A stretch of 64,000 nt of DNA from CAILHX01 sp046155285 (GTDB lineage Bacteria > Pseudomonadota > Gammaproteobacteria > Burkholderiales > Methylophilaceae): assembly GCA_046155285.1 (NCBI GenBank), contig JBJXEA010000026.1, positions 264,063 to 328,062 on the forward strand, given 5' to 3'. Positions 1 to 8,090 of the stretch are shown here, piece by piece. How positions within the stretch are numbered: position 1 is the first letter of the stretch; each line of letters begins with the position of its first letter. A model generated the notes under the pieces. That model made no database searches. It was given only the letters and a program-made list of their open reading frames with translations, and had not been told where the DNA came from. The translations under genes and the position numbers were made by a program.

Positions 1-702
1 CATTTTCCGCAGATAGAAGGCGTGCCGCGTGCCGGCATTGTGCATAGGCTGGACAAGGACACCAGCGGTTTACTCGTGGTCGCCAAGACCATCATCGCGC
101 AGACCGACTTGGTGCGGCAGTTGCAAGCGCGGTCCGTCAAGCGCGAATATCGCGCCATCGTGTGGGGCGTGGTGCATGGCAAGGGCAAGATCAATGCGCC
201 TATAGGCCGCAACCCGCATGACCGCTTAAAAATGGCGGTGGTAAAGCATTTTGGTAAAACTGCGGTGACACATTTTGAAGCGCTAGAACATTTCTCGCAT
301 CACAGCTACGTGCGCTGCTTGCTGGAAACCGGCCGCACCCATCAAATTCGTGTGCACATGCAATCCATCAAAGCGCCGTTGGTAGGCGATCCAGTGTATG
401 GGCCGCGCGGCGGCATGGTGCCCGGCGTTCGGGTGGATGCAGAATTGGCGGAAGTATTAAGAGCTTTTCCACGCCAGGCTTTGCACGCGGCGCGTTTGGG
501 CTTGATTCATCCGGCGACGGGTGAGTTTATGCAATGGCGCTCGGAGTTGCCTGAGGATATGAAGTCGATGTTGGCAACGCTACGTGAAGAGGCGCGTCTG
601 GCAGTCCTGGCAGGGACGGACGAGGAAGACGAGCAGTGGTGGGGTGAAGGTTTGCAAGAAGACGCAGACTTAGAGGATGAAGAGGATTGGGACGATGAAT
701 GA
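1..702 (+). CDS. rluD: RluD-type 23S rRNA pseudouridine synthase, 5' end cut off
   Basis: The reading frame is open from base 1, so the start and any N-terminal S4 domain lie outside the window. The protein isomerises uridines of 23S rRNA (positions 1911, 1915 and 1917 in the RluD family). The visible part starts just before the catalytic motif HRLDKDTSGLLVVAK, whose Asp is the family nucleophile, followed by GRTHQIRVHM and the conserved H-A-A-R-L stretch. The C-terminus is an acidic tail (DEEDEQWWGEG...DLEDEEDWDDE). The stop overlaps the start of pgeF by 8 bases, so the two are probably translationally coupled; rluD-pgeF is a common pairing in proteobacteria. RluC is the main alternative family, but the pgeF neighbour favours RluD. 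Confidence 0.9.
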   Translation, partial: HFPQIEGVPRAGIVHRLDKDTSGLLVVAKTIIAQTDLVRQLQARSVKREYRAIVWGVVHGKGKINAPIGRNPHDRLKMAVVKHFGKTAVTHFEALEHFSHHSYVRCLLETGRTHQIRVHMQSIKAPLVGDPVYGPRGGMVPGVRVDAELAEVLRAFPRQALHAARLGLIHPATGEFMQWRSELPEDMKSMLATLREEARLAVLAGTDEEDEQWWGEGLQEDADLEDEEDWDDE

Positions 703-1459
703 AACCCAGCCACCTGAGTTGGTTTCAGTAGATTGGCCAGTCCCCGCCAATGTGCGCACTTTGCAGACCACGAGAAAGGGTGGTTTCAGCCTTGCGCCGT
801 ATGACAGCTTGAATCTAGGCGATCATGTGGGCGATGACGCTTTAACCGTAACGCGTAATCGCCAGTCCTTGAACGATATTCTCCCTAGCGAGCCAGTGTG
901 GCTGGAGCAAGTGCACGGCGTGGAAGTGGTAGTTGCCGAACAAACAAGCTGCAAGCCGCGTGCCGATGCGTGCATCTCTTGCACTAAAAACGCCGTGTGT
1001 ATCGCCATGACGGCGGATTGCTTGCCGGTGTTGCTATGCGATCAAGCGGGTACGGTGGTGGCAGCGGCGCATGCTGGATGGCGTGGACTAGCAGATGGCG
1101 TGCTGGAAAGCACAGTGCGAGCGATGAATGTTGCTCCAAGCAATCTCATGGCTTGGCTAGGGCCGGCGATAGGCCCACAGGCATTTGAGGTGGGTGATGA
1201 TGTGCGCGATGCTTTCATCAGCCACGACCCAAAAGCCAGCGCCGCCTTTACTCCCTCGCCCCAGCGGGGAGAGGGCGGGGGTGATGGGGTGAAATATCTC
1301 GCCGACATCTACCAACTCGCTCGTCAACGCCTAAATGCCTTAGGTGCCACCCAAATCTACGGCGGTGGCCTGTGTACCTATACCGATTCGGAGCGCTTCT
1401 TCTCCTTCCGTCGCGATGGTGCGACAGGCCGTATGGCAAGCTTGATTTGGCTGGCTTGA
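695..1459 (+). CDS. pgeF: YfiH/PgeF laccase-domain protein (peptidoglycan editing factor), with a translated repeat insert
   Basis: A member of the YfiH/DUF152 family, which acts as a cytoplasmic peptidoglycan-editing factor and, in some members, as a purine nucleoside phosphorylase. Metal ligands are visible as the His of EQVHG, the Cys of MTADCLPV and the His of AHAGWRGL. I chose ATG 695, preceded by AAGAGG, over ATG 677 because it gives the usual ATGA-like coupling with rluD. At about residues 186-198 the sequence TPSPQRGEGGGDG interrupts the stretch between the family's 'DPKA..AF' and 'KYLADIYQLAR' segments. It is the translation of a GC-rich palindromic repeat (1251-1290). The frame stays open, so the protein is probably functional with an enlarged surface loop. 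Confidence 0.9.
   Translation: MNETQPPELVSVDWPVPANVRTLQTTRKGGFSLAPYDSLNLGDHVGDDALTVTRNRQSLNDILPSEPVWLEQVHGVEVVVAEQTSCKPRADACISCTKNAVCIAMTADCLPVLLCDQAGTVVAAAHAGWRGLADGVLESTVRAMNVAPSNLMAWLGPAIGPQAFEVGDDVRDAFISHDPKASAAFTPSPQRGEGGGDGVKYLADIYQLARQRLNALGATQIYGGGLCTYTDSERFFSFRRDGATGRMASLIWLA
1251..1290. repeat. GC-rich palindromic repeat inserted in pgeF
   Basis: Arms CCCTCGCCCC (1253-1262) and GGGGAGAGGG (1266-1275) flank a 3-base centre and are followed by a G-rich tail ending GTGATGGGG. The same style of element recurs at 24761-24883 and 26016-26115. It is read in frame as PSPxRGEG-like peptide. Confidence 0.7.
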
Positions 1460-1481
1460 CAGCGCTGATATACTGACAATT

Positions 1482-2276
1482 ATGAATATATTAACTGCAA
1501 TTGTTTTAGCCAGTCTGTTCGGCGGCGTTTTGAGCGTGCTTGCTGCTGCCTTTGTGGCCTTCAAGGCACGTGCCTCTTGGGTTCCTATTTTGGTGAGTTA
1601 CGCCATAGGCGCTTTACTCGGCGCGGCTTTTCTTGAAGTTCTGCCTGAAGCGTTTGAAGCTGCTACAAGCCCAGATGCGGCTGCGGCGACGGTGCTTGCA
1701 GGGATTCTGTTATTTTTTATCTTAGAAAAACTGGTGCTGTGGCGGCATTGCCATGGTGAAGAATGCGATACCGAGGCGCATCATCACGACCAGCCACATC
1801 GCCACGATCCGCACGATCACGGCCGCAGCGGGCTGATGATTACCATTGGCGATACTTTCCACAACTTTGTAGATGGCATTCTGATTACGGCAGCTTTCCT
1901 CGCGGATTTCAAGCTAGGCGTAATCACCGCGCTCGCCATCATCGCCCACGAAATCCCGCAGGAAGTCGGTGACTTTTTAATTCTGCTGCACTCCGGTTAT
2001 ACCAAGCGCCAAGCCTTGCTACTCAATGTGTTGTCCAGCTTCGCCACCTTGGTGGGCGGTCTGTTGGCTTATTATGCGTTGGGGGCAATGCAGACGTGGA
2101 TTCCTTATGCTTTGGGCTTGGCAGCGGCGAGCATGATTTATGTGGCAGTGGCGGATTTGATTCCTGGCTTGCATAAGCGCCCAGAAATTCAAGCGACCAT
2201 ACAACAAGTGTCACTCATCAGCCTTGGGATCGGCTCCATCTGGCTCACCAAGGTGTTGCTGGGCGATCTGGCGTGA
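1482..2276 (+). CDS. ZIP-family divalent metal transporter
   Basis: A 264-residue inner-membrane protein of the ZIP family (ZupT/GufA-like), expected to import Zn2+ or related divalent cations. It has about eight hydrophobic segments. A His/Asp-rich cytoplasmic loop (residues about 90-115, with HHHDQPHRHDPHDHG) lies before the metal-site helices. The signature ligands are HNFVDG (His127) in the fourth helix and HEIPQEVGDF (His156) in the fifth. The ATG start lies 22 bases after pgeF. Its 3' end overlaps, tail to tail, the small gene on the opposite strand. Substrate preference cannot be read from the sequence. Confidence 0.88.
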   Translation: MNILTAIVLASLFGGVLSVLAAAFVAFKARASWVPILVSYAIGALLGAAFLEVLPEAFEAATSPDAAAATVLAGILLFFILEKLVLWRHCHGEECDTEAHHHDQPHRHDPHDHGRSGLMITIGDTFHNFVDGILITAAFLADFKLGVITALAIIAHEIPQEVGDFLILLHSGYTKRQALLLNVLSSFATLVGGLLAYYALGAMQTWIPYALGLAAASMIYVAVADLIPGLHKRPEIQATIQQVSLISLGIGSIWLTKVLLGDLA

Positions 2277-2450
2277 TGAAAGCTGGTGTGATTGGTTGCG
2301 TCTGCGCTGCGGCGTGCCAACAATCCATAGGAAAAGCGCACAGGGAAAAAGCCCGTAAAACAGAAACAGCAGCAGCCCGCCGAAAATAGTTTTAGCGGTA
2401 ATCGCCATCATGAGCGCCACAAATAACCAAGCAATCGCAACGATATACAT
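2211..2450 (-). CDS. Small conserved two-helix membrane protein
   Basis: A 79-residue protein that starts MYIVAIAWLFVALMMAI, followed by a second hydrophobic segment (GGLLLFLFYGLFPCALFLWIVG) and a basic stop-transfer stretch TPQRRR. I recall small membrane proteins with this pattern in other Betaproteobacteria, function unknown. The tail after TPQRRR is low complexity and overlaps the 3' end of the ZIP gene on the other strand, so the true C-terminus may be shorter in relatives. An upstream in-frame start at 2474 would run into rimO, so ATG 2450 is preferred. It is divergent from rimO with only three bases between the start codons. Confidence 0.6.
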   Translation of the reverse strand: MYIVAIAWLFVALMMAITAKTIFGGLLLFLFYGLFPCALFLWIVGTPQRRRNQSHQLSSRQIAQQHLGEPDGADPKADE

Positions 2451-2453
2451 ATT

Positions 2454-3770
2454 ATGACTAATGCCAATCCCCAAGTAGGTTTCGTTTCCCTAGGCTGCCC
2501 TAAGGCATCCTCTGATGCCGAGCGCATTCTCACCCAATTACGTGCCGAAGGCTACGAAATCTCTGCCAGTTACCAGGATGCCGATTTAGTCGTAGTCAAC
2601 ACCTGCGGTTTTATTGACGCGGCGGTGGAAGAGTCGCTGGATGCGATTGGCGAAGCACTGGCTGAAAACGGTAAGGTCATCGTCACCGGCTGTTTGGGAG
2701 CTAAAGGTAGCGTGGTCAAGGACGCGCACCCCAGTGTGCTTGCGGTTACCGGGCCACATGCGCTGGATGAAGTGATGGAAGCGGTGCACGCCCATTTGCC
2801 CAGACTGCACGACCCGTTTATGGACTTGGTGCCGCCGCAAGGCATAAGGCTCACACCCAAACATTACGCCTATCTCAAGATTTCCGAAGGTTGTAACCAC
2901 CGCTGCACCTTCTGCATCATTCCCAGCATGCGCGGCGATCTAGTCAGCCGCCCGGTGGGGGACGTGATGAACGAAGCAGAACGCTTGGTGGAATCCGGAG
3001 TTAAAGAGTTACTGGTGATTTCGCAAGATACCAGCGCGTATGGCATAGATACCAAATACCGTATGGGCTTCTGGAATGGTCGCCCGCTCAAGACCCGCAT
3101 GAATGAACTGGTTGAAGCGCTCGGTTCGCTGGGCGTGTGGGTGCGGCTGCATTATGTGTATCCCTATCCGCATGTGGATGATGTCATCCCGCTCATGGCG
3201 GAAGGCAAGATACTGCCGTATTTGGACATTCCGTTTCAACACGCCAGCCCCAAGATTCTTAAGGCCATGAAGCGCCCCGGCAATATTGAAAACACCTTGG
3301 CACGCATCAAATCATGGCGTGCAATCTGCCCGGAACTCACTATCCGCAGCACCTTCATTGCGGGTTTTCCCGGCGAAACCGACGATGATTTCCAGCAATT
3401 GCTGGACTTCCTGGAAGAAGCCCAGCTCGACCGCGTAGGCTGCTTTGCTTATTCCGCCGTAGATGGCGCAGTTGCCAATGAACTGGCGGGCGCAGTACCA
3501 GAATCACTGAAACAAGAGCGCCTGAGCATATTTATGGAAACCCAAGCCGACATCAGCACCGCACGTCTGGCGCAAAAGATTGATCGTCGCATGACAGTGT
3601 TGGTGGATGAGGTGGACGAGGAGGGTGCGGTTGCCCGTAGCGCCGCTGATGCGCCGGAGATTGATGGTTTGGTGTACATCCCACAAGCCGCACACTTGCA
3701 AGTCGGGCAGATGGTGGAAGTAAAAATCACCGATGCCGATACCCATGACTTGTGGGCGGAATTGGCATAA
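2454..3770 (+). CDS. rimO: Ribosomal protein uS12 methylthiotransferase RimO
   Basis: A radical-SAM enzyme that adds a methylthio group to the conserved Asp of ribosomal protein S12. All three domains are visible. The N-terminal UPF0004 domain has VGFVSLGCPKASSDAE, VVNTCGFID and TGCLGAK, supplying the first Fe-S cluster. The radical-SAM domain has Cys147, Cys151 and Cys154 in SEGCNHRCTFCIIP. The C-terminal TRAM domain ends at DADTHDLWAELA. The length of 438 matches the family. The usual motif reads GCPKN; here it is GCPKA, a mild change. No clear ribosome-binding site precedes ATG 2454, but homology starts right there. Confidence 0.96.
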   Translation: MTNANPQVGFVSLGCPKASSDAERILTQLRAEGYEISASYQDADLVVVNTCGFIDAAVEESLDAIGEALAENGKVIVTGCLGAKGSVVKDAHPSVLAVTGPHALDEVMEAVHAHLPRLHDPFMDLVPPQGIRLTPKHYAYLKISEGCNHRCTFCIIPSMRGDLVSRPVGDVMNEAERLVESGVKELLVISQDTSAYGIDTKYRMGFWNGRPLKTRMNELVEALGSLGVWVRLHYVYPYPHVDDVIPLMAEGKILPYLDIPFQHASPKILKAMKRPGNIENTLARIKSWRAICPELTIRSTFIAGFPGETDDDFQQLLDFLEEAQLDRVGCFAYSAVDGAVANELAGAVPESLKQERLSIFMETQADISTARLAQKIDRRMTVLVDEVDEEGAVARSAADAPEIDGLVYIPQAAHLQVGQMVEVKITDADTHDLWAELA

Positions 3771-3820
3771 TTCTGCGGTTGCAAAAATGGTGCGCAATGT
3801 GGTTAAATGCCGCGCTTCGT

Positions 3821-3895
3821 GGGCGGTTAGCTCAGCGGTAGAGCACTGCCTTCACACGGCAGGGGTCACTGGTTCGATCCCAGTACCGCCCACCA
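3821..3895 (+). tRNA. tRNA-Val, anticodon CAC
   Basis: The cloverleaf can be drawn completely. Acceptor stem is GGGCGGT with ACCGCCC; D-arm is GCTC/GAGC; anticodon stem is CTGCC/GGCAG with loop TTCACAC, giving anticodon CAC at 3853-3855, which reads GUG (Val). The T-arm is ACTGG-TTCGATC-CCAGT. Discriminator A is followed by an encoded CCA. The length is 75 bases. Confidence 0.96.
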
Positions 3896-3930
3896 TAAAA
3901 TCAATAAGTTATAGTTTGTTGAGAATTTGA

Positions 3931-3996
3931 TGTAGTGAAATAAACCGGCACAATTATCCTACAGTGGCGGTACTCTCCGTTACAATTTTCACTACA
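3931..3996. repeat. 10-bp inverted repeat downstream of tRNA-Val
   Basis: TGTAGTGAAA (3931-3940) and its exact reverse complement TTTCACTACA (3987-3996) flank 46 bases in the gap between tRNA-Val and the TetR gene. No gene is visible between tRNA and 4061. It could be a scar of an integrated element or a small mobile remnant; a role as terminator is unlikely because the arms are far apart. Confidence 0.45.
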
Positions 3997-4060
3997 GTTG
4001 AATTTGAGTTGTTCGCGTACCCACCAAGAAAGTCAGGGGCTTCATCACACTTGATATTGA

Positions 4061-4666
4061 CTAAAGTCTTGTTACCAGCTTAATTAGGCTTTCAGTGATT
4101 TCCGAATTTTCTTTCACGTCATAACTTTCCGGATCAATGTGGCACTCCAGCCAGACACCGTAGACAAAGCTATCCAGCATGATGGCGCGGCGCATGGCTT
4201 CTTTCTTATCACCCAGGATTTTGTTCAGGTTTTCGGCGATTCCATTGCGATAACTATGGTCTATCGGCAATAGACTTAACCGGTATTTCTTGGTTACTCG
4301 CACTTCGCCCCATGCAGCAAACCATAAAGACAAGAGTTCGCTATGCGTCTCCGCAAAGCGAATGTCGTGTATCAAGTTGCCTTTGATTTGTGAGTATGGA
4401 TCATCCTCAAGTTCGGCAAAATAGGCCTTAAGACTTGTGTCGTAAGTGTCCAGTGCATTTTCAAGAGCTGCATCCAGCAAGTGCTCCTTGGAAGAGAAGT
4501 GGAACCCGACCAGTGCGCGAGAAACGCCAGCAAGCTCAGCTACTACATTGAGTGTGGTACCTGATAATCCGTTATTTGCGACTGCTTGGATAGTGGCCTG
4601 AATCAAGCTGCGGCGGGTTTCTTCGCCGCGTTTAATTCTTAAGTCTTCGTCTTTTTTTGTATCCAA
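4061..4666 (-). CDS. TetR/BetI-type transcriptional repressor
   Basis: A 201-residue TetR-family regulator with an N-terminal helix-turn-helix (ATIQAVANNGLSGTTLNVVAELAGVSRALVGFHFSSKEHLL, about residues 25-65) and a ligand-binding domain resembling BetI, the choline-responsive repressor (WFAAWGEVRVTKKYR region). It is divergent from the 4791-13218 operon and most likely represses it. The only sensible start is TTG at 4666, with a weak purine stretch upstream. A near-perfect palindrome at 4723-4734, just after the operon's -10 box, is the likely operator. The inducer is probably a quaternary or methylated amine (inference from family and neighbours). Confidence 0.82.
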   Translation of the reverse strand: MDTKKDEDLRIKRGEETRRSLIQATIQAVANNGLSGTTLNVVAELAGVSRALVGFHFSSKEHLLDAALENALDTYDTSLKAYFAELEDDPYSQIKGNLIHDIRFAETHSELLSLWFAAWGEVRVTKKYRLSLLPIDHSYRNGIAENLNKILGDKKEAMRRAIMLDSFVYGVWLECHIDPESYDVKENSEITESLIKLVTRL

Positions 4667-4690
4667 AATTAATTGCCTACATTTTTCTGG

Positions 4691-4720
4691 TTGACAACAA
4701 TTATAGACTATAAATATACT
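4691..4720 (+). promoter_or_regulatory. Sigma-70 promoter of the Rieske/Pot operon
   Basis: TTGACA (4691-4696) and TATACT (4715-4720) are separated by 18 bases, about 70 bases before the first gene at 4791. It reads away from the TetR gene. Confidence 0.65.
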
Positions 4721-4722
4721 GT

Positions 4723-4734
4723 CTGTACGTTCAG
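4723..4734. promoter_or_regulatory. Candidate operator for the BetI-like repressor
   Basis: CTGTACGTTCAG is a palindrome with 10 of 12 positions symmetric, centred on ACGT. It lies directly downstream of the -10 box, where a bound TetR dimer would block transcription start. Confidence 0.5.
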
Positions 4735-4790
4735 CTAGTTTAATGCTTTTCTGAAAAGTTTGTCATGAATAATTTTGTGGAGCGGAAAAA

Positions 4791-6422
4791 ATGACCCAAA
4801 AGTTTGACGTAGTGATTATTGGCGCCGGGCATAACGGGCTGACTACAGCGGCTTATCTTGCTAAAAAAGGTCTGACGGTGGGTGTTTTTGAAGCACGTGG
4901 CGTGATTGGTGGTGCCGCAGTGACGGAAGAGTTTCATCCGGGGTTCAGAAACTCGGTCGCTTCCTATTTGGTCGGGATGTTAAGCCCCAAGGTTGTGTCG
5001 GAATTAGGGTTGGTAGAAGCCGGTCTGACCATCGTCAAACGGCCTGCCAACGATTTTATGCCTCTGCCAGACGGGCGTTACTTATTGAATGAAACTGATA
5101 GGGACGAAGATTATATCGAGCAATTGGATAGAATGTGCCCGGGTGATGGCGCAGGATTTATCCGTATGGATGCCGACTTAAAAGAGGTTGTCGGCGCTGT
5201 CAGCGAGCTTATGCATCGCACACCACCCAATTTGGGCGGTGGAGTAGGGGATTTGTTTACGGCCATCAGCGCCGGTTTGCGATTGAGGCATTTTACGGCG
5301 CGTGCGCAATCTACCTTGATGAGATTGATGACAATGTCAGCATCTGAATTCCTTAATCAATATTTCAAAGGCGATGCCATTCGGGGCGGGTATGGGTACT
5401 TGGCTTCGGTAGGAACATTCCAAAGCCCCAGTGCGCCCGGTAGTGCTTACGTGATTCTGCATCATAGTTTCGGACAAACCAATTCTGAACAAGGTCTATG
5501 GGGACATGCCATCGGTGGCATGGGCGCAGTGAGCAATGCCATTGCTAAAGTTGCAAAAGCGGCTGGGGTGGTTATCGAAGTAGACGCTCCTGTGGCATCA
5601 GTGAAAACGCGTGGCGGTGTGGCTTGTGGCATTGTGCTTAAAGATGGTCGCGAGATCGAGGCGACGCGTGTGGTGGCAAATACCACGCCTAAAGTTCTTT
5701 ACGAGAAATTAGTAGCTCCAGAATTATTACCTGATGAATTCCGCAACACGGTTTCGCGCTACCGTAGTCACTCCGCAACACTACGCATGAATGTCGCTTT
5801 GTCAGAGCTCCCCGATTTCACCTGTTTGCCGGGCACCACTCAGGGTCCGCATCATGGCGGATCGGTAGTGATTTCTCCTTCTCTACAATATCTGGAAGAC
5901 GCCTATGACGATGCCAAAAAAGGCGGTTGGGCAAAGAATCCTGCAATCGAAATGTGGATATCCTCTACGGTAGACCATACACTCGCGCCAAAAGGACAGC
6001 ACGTTGCAAGCCTGTTCTGCCAACATTTCCATCAAACACTATCAGATGACCGTGATTGGGATGCGCATCGTGAAGAGGCGGCAGATGTGGTCGTCAAAAC
6101 CATGACGCAATATGCGCCGAATTTTGCAAAATCGATTATTGGACGGCAAGTGCTGACCCCGAAAGACTTGGAGCAGAAGATTGGTTTGACCGGGGGCGAT
6201 ATTTTCCACGGCTCTTTGAATATCGACCAGATTTTCTCCATGCGGCCCGTGCCTGGCTATGCGGATTACCGTACGCCTGTGCCCATGCTTTATCTTTGTG
6301 GCTCTGGCACCCACCCGGGCGGTGGGGTAACGGGCATTCCCGGCCGTAGTGCAGCACGTGAGATTTTGAAAGACATCCGCAGCTTTAAGCAACGTAAGAC
6401 AACCAGCAGCATTTACTCATAA
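4791..6422 (+). CDS. FAD-dependent oxidoreductase, phytoene dehydrogenase/PYROXD2-like
   Basis: A 543-residue flavoprotein with an N-terminal Rossmann motif DVVIIGAGHNGLTTAAYLAKKGLTV (GxGxxG plus the acidic residue of VFEARG) and a C-terminal FAD-closing segment CGSGTHPGGGVTGIPGRSAA. It resembles the NAD(P)/FAD-dependent 'phytoene dehydrogenase-like' family, which includes human PYROXD2, rather than true carotenoid desaturases; no carotenoid genes are nearby. It is the first gene of the operon, with GGAG before the ATG. Its substrate is unknown. In this setting it may oxidise an amine intermediate or supply redox equivalents, which is inference only. Confidence 0.85.
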   Translation: MTQKFDVVIIGAGHNGLTTAAYLAKKGLTVGVFEARGVIGGAAVTEEFHPGFRNSVASYLVGMLSPKVVSELGLVEAGLTIVKRPANDFMPLPDGRYLLNETDRDEDYIEQLDRMCPGDGAGFIRMDADLKEVVGAVSELMHRTPPNLGGGVGDLFTAISAGLRLRHFTARAQSTLMRLMTMSASEFLNQYFKGDAIRGGYGYLASVGTFQSPSAPGSAYVILHHSFGQTNSEQGLWGHAIGGMGAVSNAIAKVAKAAGVVIEVDAPVASVKTRGGVACGIVLKDGREIEATRVVANTTPKVLYEKLVAPELLPDEFRNTVSRYRSHSATLRMNVALSELPDFTCLPGTTQGPHHGGSVVISPSLQYLEDAYDDAKKGGWAKNPAIEMWISSTVDHTLAPKGQHVASLFCQHFHQTLSDDRDWDAHREEAADVVVKTMTQYAPNFAKSIIGRQVLTPKDLEQKIGLTGGDIFHGSLNIDQIFSMRPVPGYADYRTPVPMLYLCGSGTHPGGGVTGIPGRSAAREILKDIRSFKQRKTTSSIYS

Positions 6423-6435
6423 CGAAAGGCAGATC

Positions 6436-6810
6436 ATGGCGAACCCGGTGATACATATTGAGCATTTATCCAGCAACGTGGAGCAAGGCAAGAAGTTTTA
6501 CACCAGTTTATTTGACTGGAAAGTAGAAGATATGCCTGTTCCAGGAGCAGAACCCTATCAAGTGGTCAAAGCAGAACAAGGGCCTAATATAGGGTTCTTT
6601 ACTATTCCCGGTGACACTCATCCTTCCTGGCTCACATACGTTCGTGTAGATGACATTAAAGCCTCGGTTGCAAAAGCAAAACAACTTGGCGCGTCTGTCG
6701 TTGAGGACATTGTTGAATTTGGTGACTATGGCTGGGCATGTGTGTTGTCAGACCCGGCTGGCGCGGTATTTGCAATTTGGCAATATAGAGAAAACCAAGC
6801 GGAACACTAA
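6436..6810 (+). CDS. VOC-family (glyoxalase/bleomycin-resistance fold) protein
   Basis: A 124-residue single-subunit vicinal-oxygen-chelate protein. Paired beta-alpha-beta-beta-beta modules are suggested by VIHIEHLSSNVEQGKKFYTSLFDWKVE in the first half and TYVRVDDIKASVAKAKQLGASVVEDIVEFGDYGWACVLSDPAGAVFAIWQ in the second. Potential metal ligands are the early His and the acidic residues near the C-terminus. It belongs to the 'CFP32-like' small VOC proteins, whose reactions are mostly unknown. AAAGG precedes the ATG. It sits 13 bases after the flavoprotein, clearly in the operon. Confidence 0.82.
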   Translation: MANPVIHIEHLSSNVEQGKKFYTSLFDWKVEDMPVPGAEPYQVVKAEQGPNIGFFTIPGDTHPSWLTYVRVDDIKASVAKAKQLGASVVEDIVEFGDYGWACVLSDPAGAVFAIWQYRENQAEH

Positions 6811-6828
6811 TAAAGCGGAGCATTAGAT

Positions 6829-8034
6829 ATGAGCACTTTACAGACAGCGACTATTCAACTTCACAGCAACCCAATGGCACCATTGCCGATGGATGCGCTG
6901 TCCGAATGTTTAAAGCCGTTTGGCGAGTCACGCATGTTGCCCAGAGCAGCCTACGTGGATAACGCAGTTCTCAATTGGGAGCGCAAACACCTGTTTGAAG
7001 CGGGCTGGGTATGTGCGGGACGTACTTCAATTGTGAGTGAACCCAATTCACAAGCGGCGATTCAGGTGGGTGATCGTGGTGTGTTGGTGACGCGTGATGA
7101 TAAGAACCAATTACATGCTTTCGAGAATATCTGTCGCCATCGTGGCCATGAACTTCTAGCCTGCGGCAAAAAGACCAATCAAGAGAAAATTGTTTGTCCC
7201 TACCACGCTTGGTGTTACGACTCAGATGGAAGTTTTTTCAATGCGCGGGAAATGGATGACATCAAGAATGCGATTCCATCAGAACTGGGGTTGATCCCTA
7301 TTCGGTCAGCGGAGTGGGGTGGTTGGCTATTCCTAAATTATTCGGGTGGCGCTGCGCCGTTTAGCGAATATATCGGTAGCTTGGATGCAATGATCAAAGA
7401 TTGGGATTGTGAGCGCTTGGTTGTTGGCGCAAGTCATGATTACGAGTTACAGGCCAATTGGAAAGTGGCCATCGAGAACTATCACGAGTGTTACCACTGC
7501 GGAATGATACATCCAGCCTTATGCGAGGTTTCTCCTCCTGATACCGGCGGGTTGTATTCGGGTGAGAATGGCCTTTTTACAGGCGGGTGGATGATTTTAG
7601 CTGATCATGCAGAAACCATGAGTTTTGATGGGAAATCCACAGTATCTCCTTTCCCTAAACTCACAGAAACGCAGCGTCGCGAAGTACACTACATCACGCT
7701 TTTCCCCAATTTCTTGATCAGTTTGCATCCGGATTTTGTCATGACACATCGCTTGGAACCTGTTGCGCCAGGCAAGACAAAAGTGGAATGCCAATGGTTG
7801 TTTGCGCCAGAGGCAGCAGAGCGAGCTGATTTTGACCCTAGCTTTGCGGTTAATTTTTGGGATACCACGAACAAAGAAGACTGGGGCGCAGTAGAATCTG
7901 TACAACGCGGATTAGCATCTGAGAAGTTTATCCCAGGAATCTTGTCGGCTGAAGAAGAGTCGGTGTATCAATTCGTGCATCTAGTGGCAAGCGCCTATAT
8001 GCAAAAACCCATCATCAAGTCGCATCGGTTTTAA
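6829..8034 (+). CDS. Rieske oxygenase alpha subunit, quaternary-amine (GbcA/CntA) type, copy 1
   Basis: A 401-residue oxygenase subunit. The Rieske [2Fe-2S] ligands are Cys102-x-His104 and Cys123-x2-His126 (CRHRGH...CPYHAW). The mononuclear iron site is in NWKVAIENYHECYHCGMIHP, with His223 and His228 as ligands. The residue linking the two metal centres is Glu220, where most ring-hydroxylating dioxygenases have Asp. Glu is characteristic of the carnitine, choline and glycine-betaine Rieske oxygenases. These hydroxylate an N-methyl or adjacent carbon, and N-demethylation releases formaldehyde. No beta subunit or reductase is encoded nearby. Exact substrate unknown; glycine betaine, choline, carnitine or stachydrine are candidates. 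Confidence 0.9.
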   Translation: MSTLQTATIQLHSNPMAPLPMDALSECLKPFGESRMLPRAAYVDNAVLNWERKHLFEAGWVCAGRTSIVSEPNSQAAIQVGDRGVLVTRDDKNQLHAFENICRHRGHELLACGKKTNQEKIVCPYHAWCYDSDGSFFNAREMDDIKNAIPSELGLIPIRSAEWGGWLFLNYSGGAAPFSEYIGSLDAMIKDWDCERLVVGASHDYELQANWKVAIENYHECYHCGMIHPALCEVSPPDTGGLYSGENGLFTGGWMILADHAETMSFDGKSTVSPFPKLTETQRREVHYITLFPNFLISLHPDFVMTHRLEPVAPGKTKVECQWLFAPEAAERADFDPSFAVNFWDTTNKEDWGAVESVQRGLASEKFIPGILSAEEESVYQFVHLVASAYMQKPIIKSHRF

Positions 8035-8090
8035 CGAGTTTGTTAGAGAAGGTTTTCACGTTCAATTGATCATTAACTAGGAGAAGTTCC

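Noticed and set aside
4791..6422. Carotenoid phytoene desaturase
   Set aside because: No other carotenoid genes occur nearby, and the sequence and operon fit the PYROXD2-like branch.
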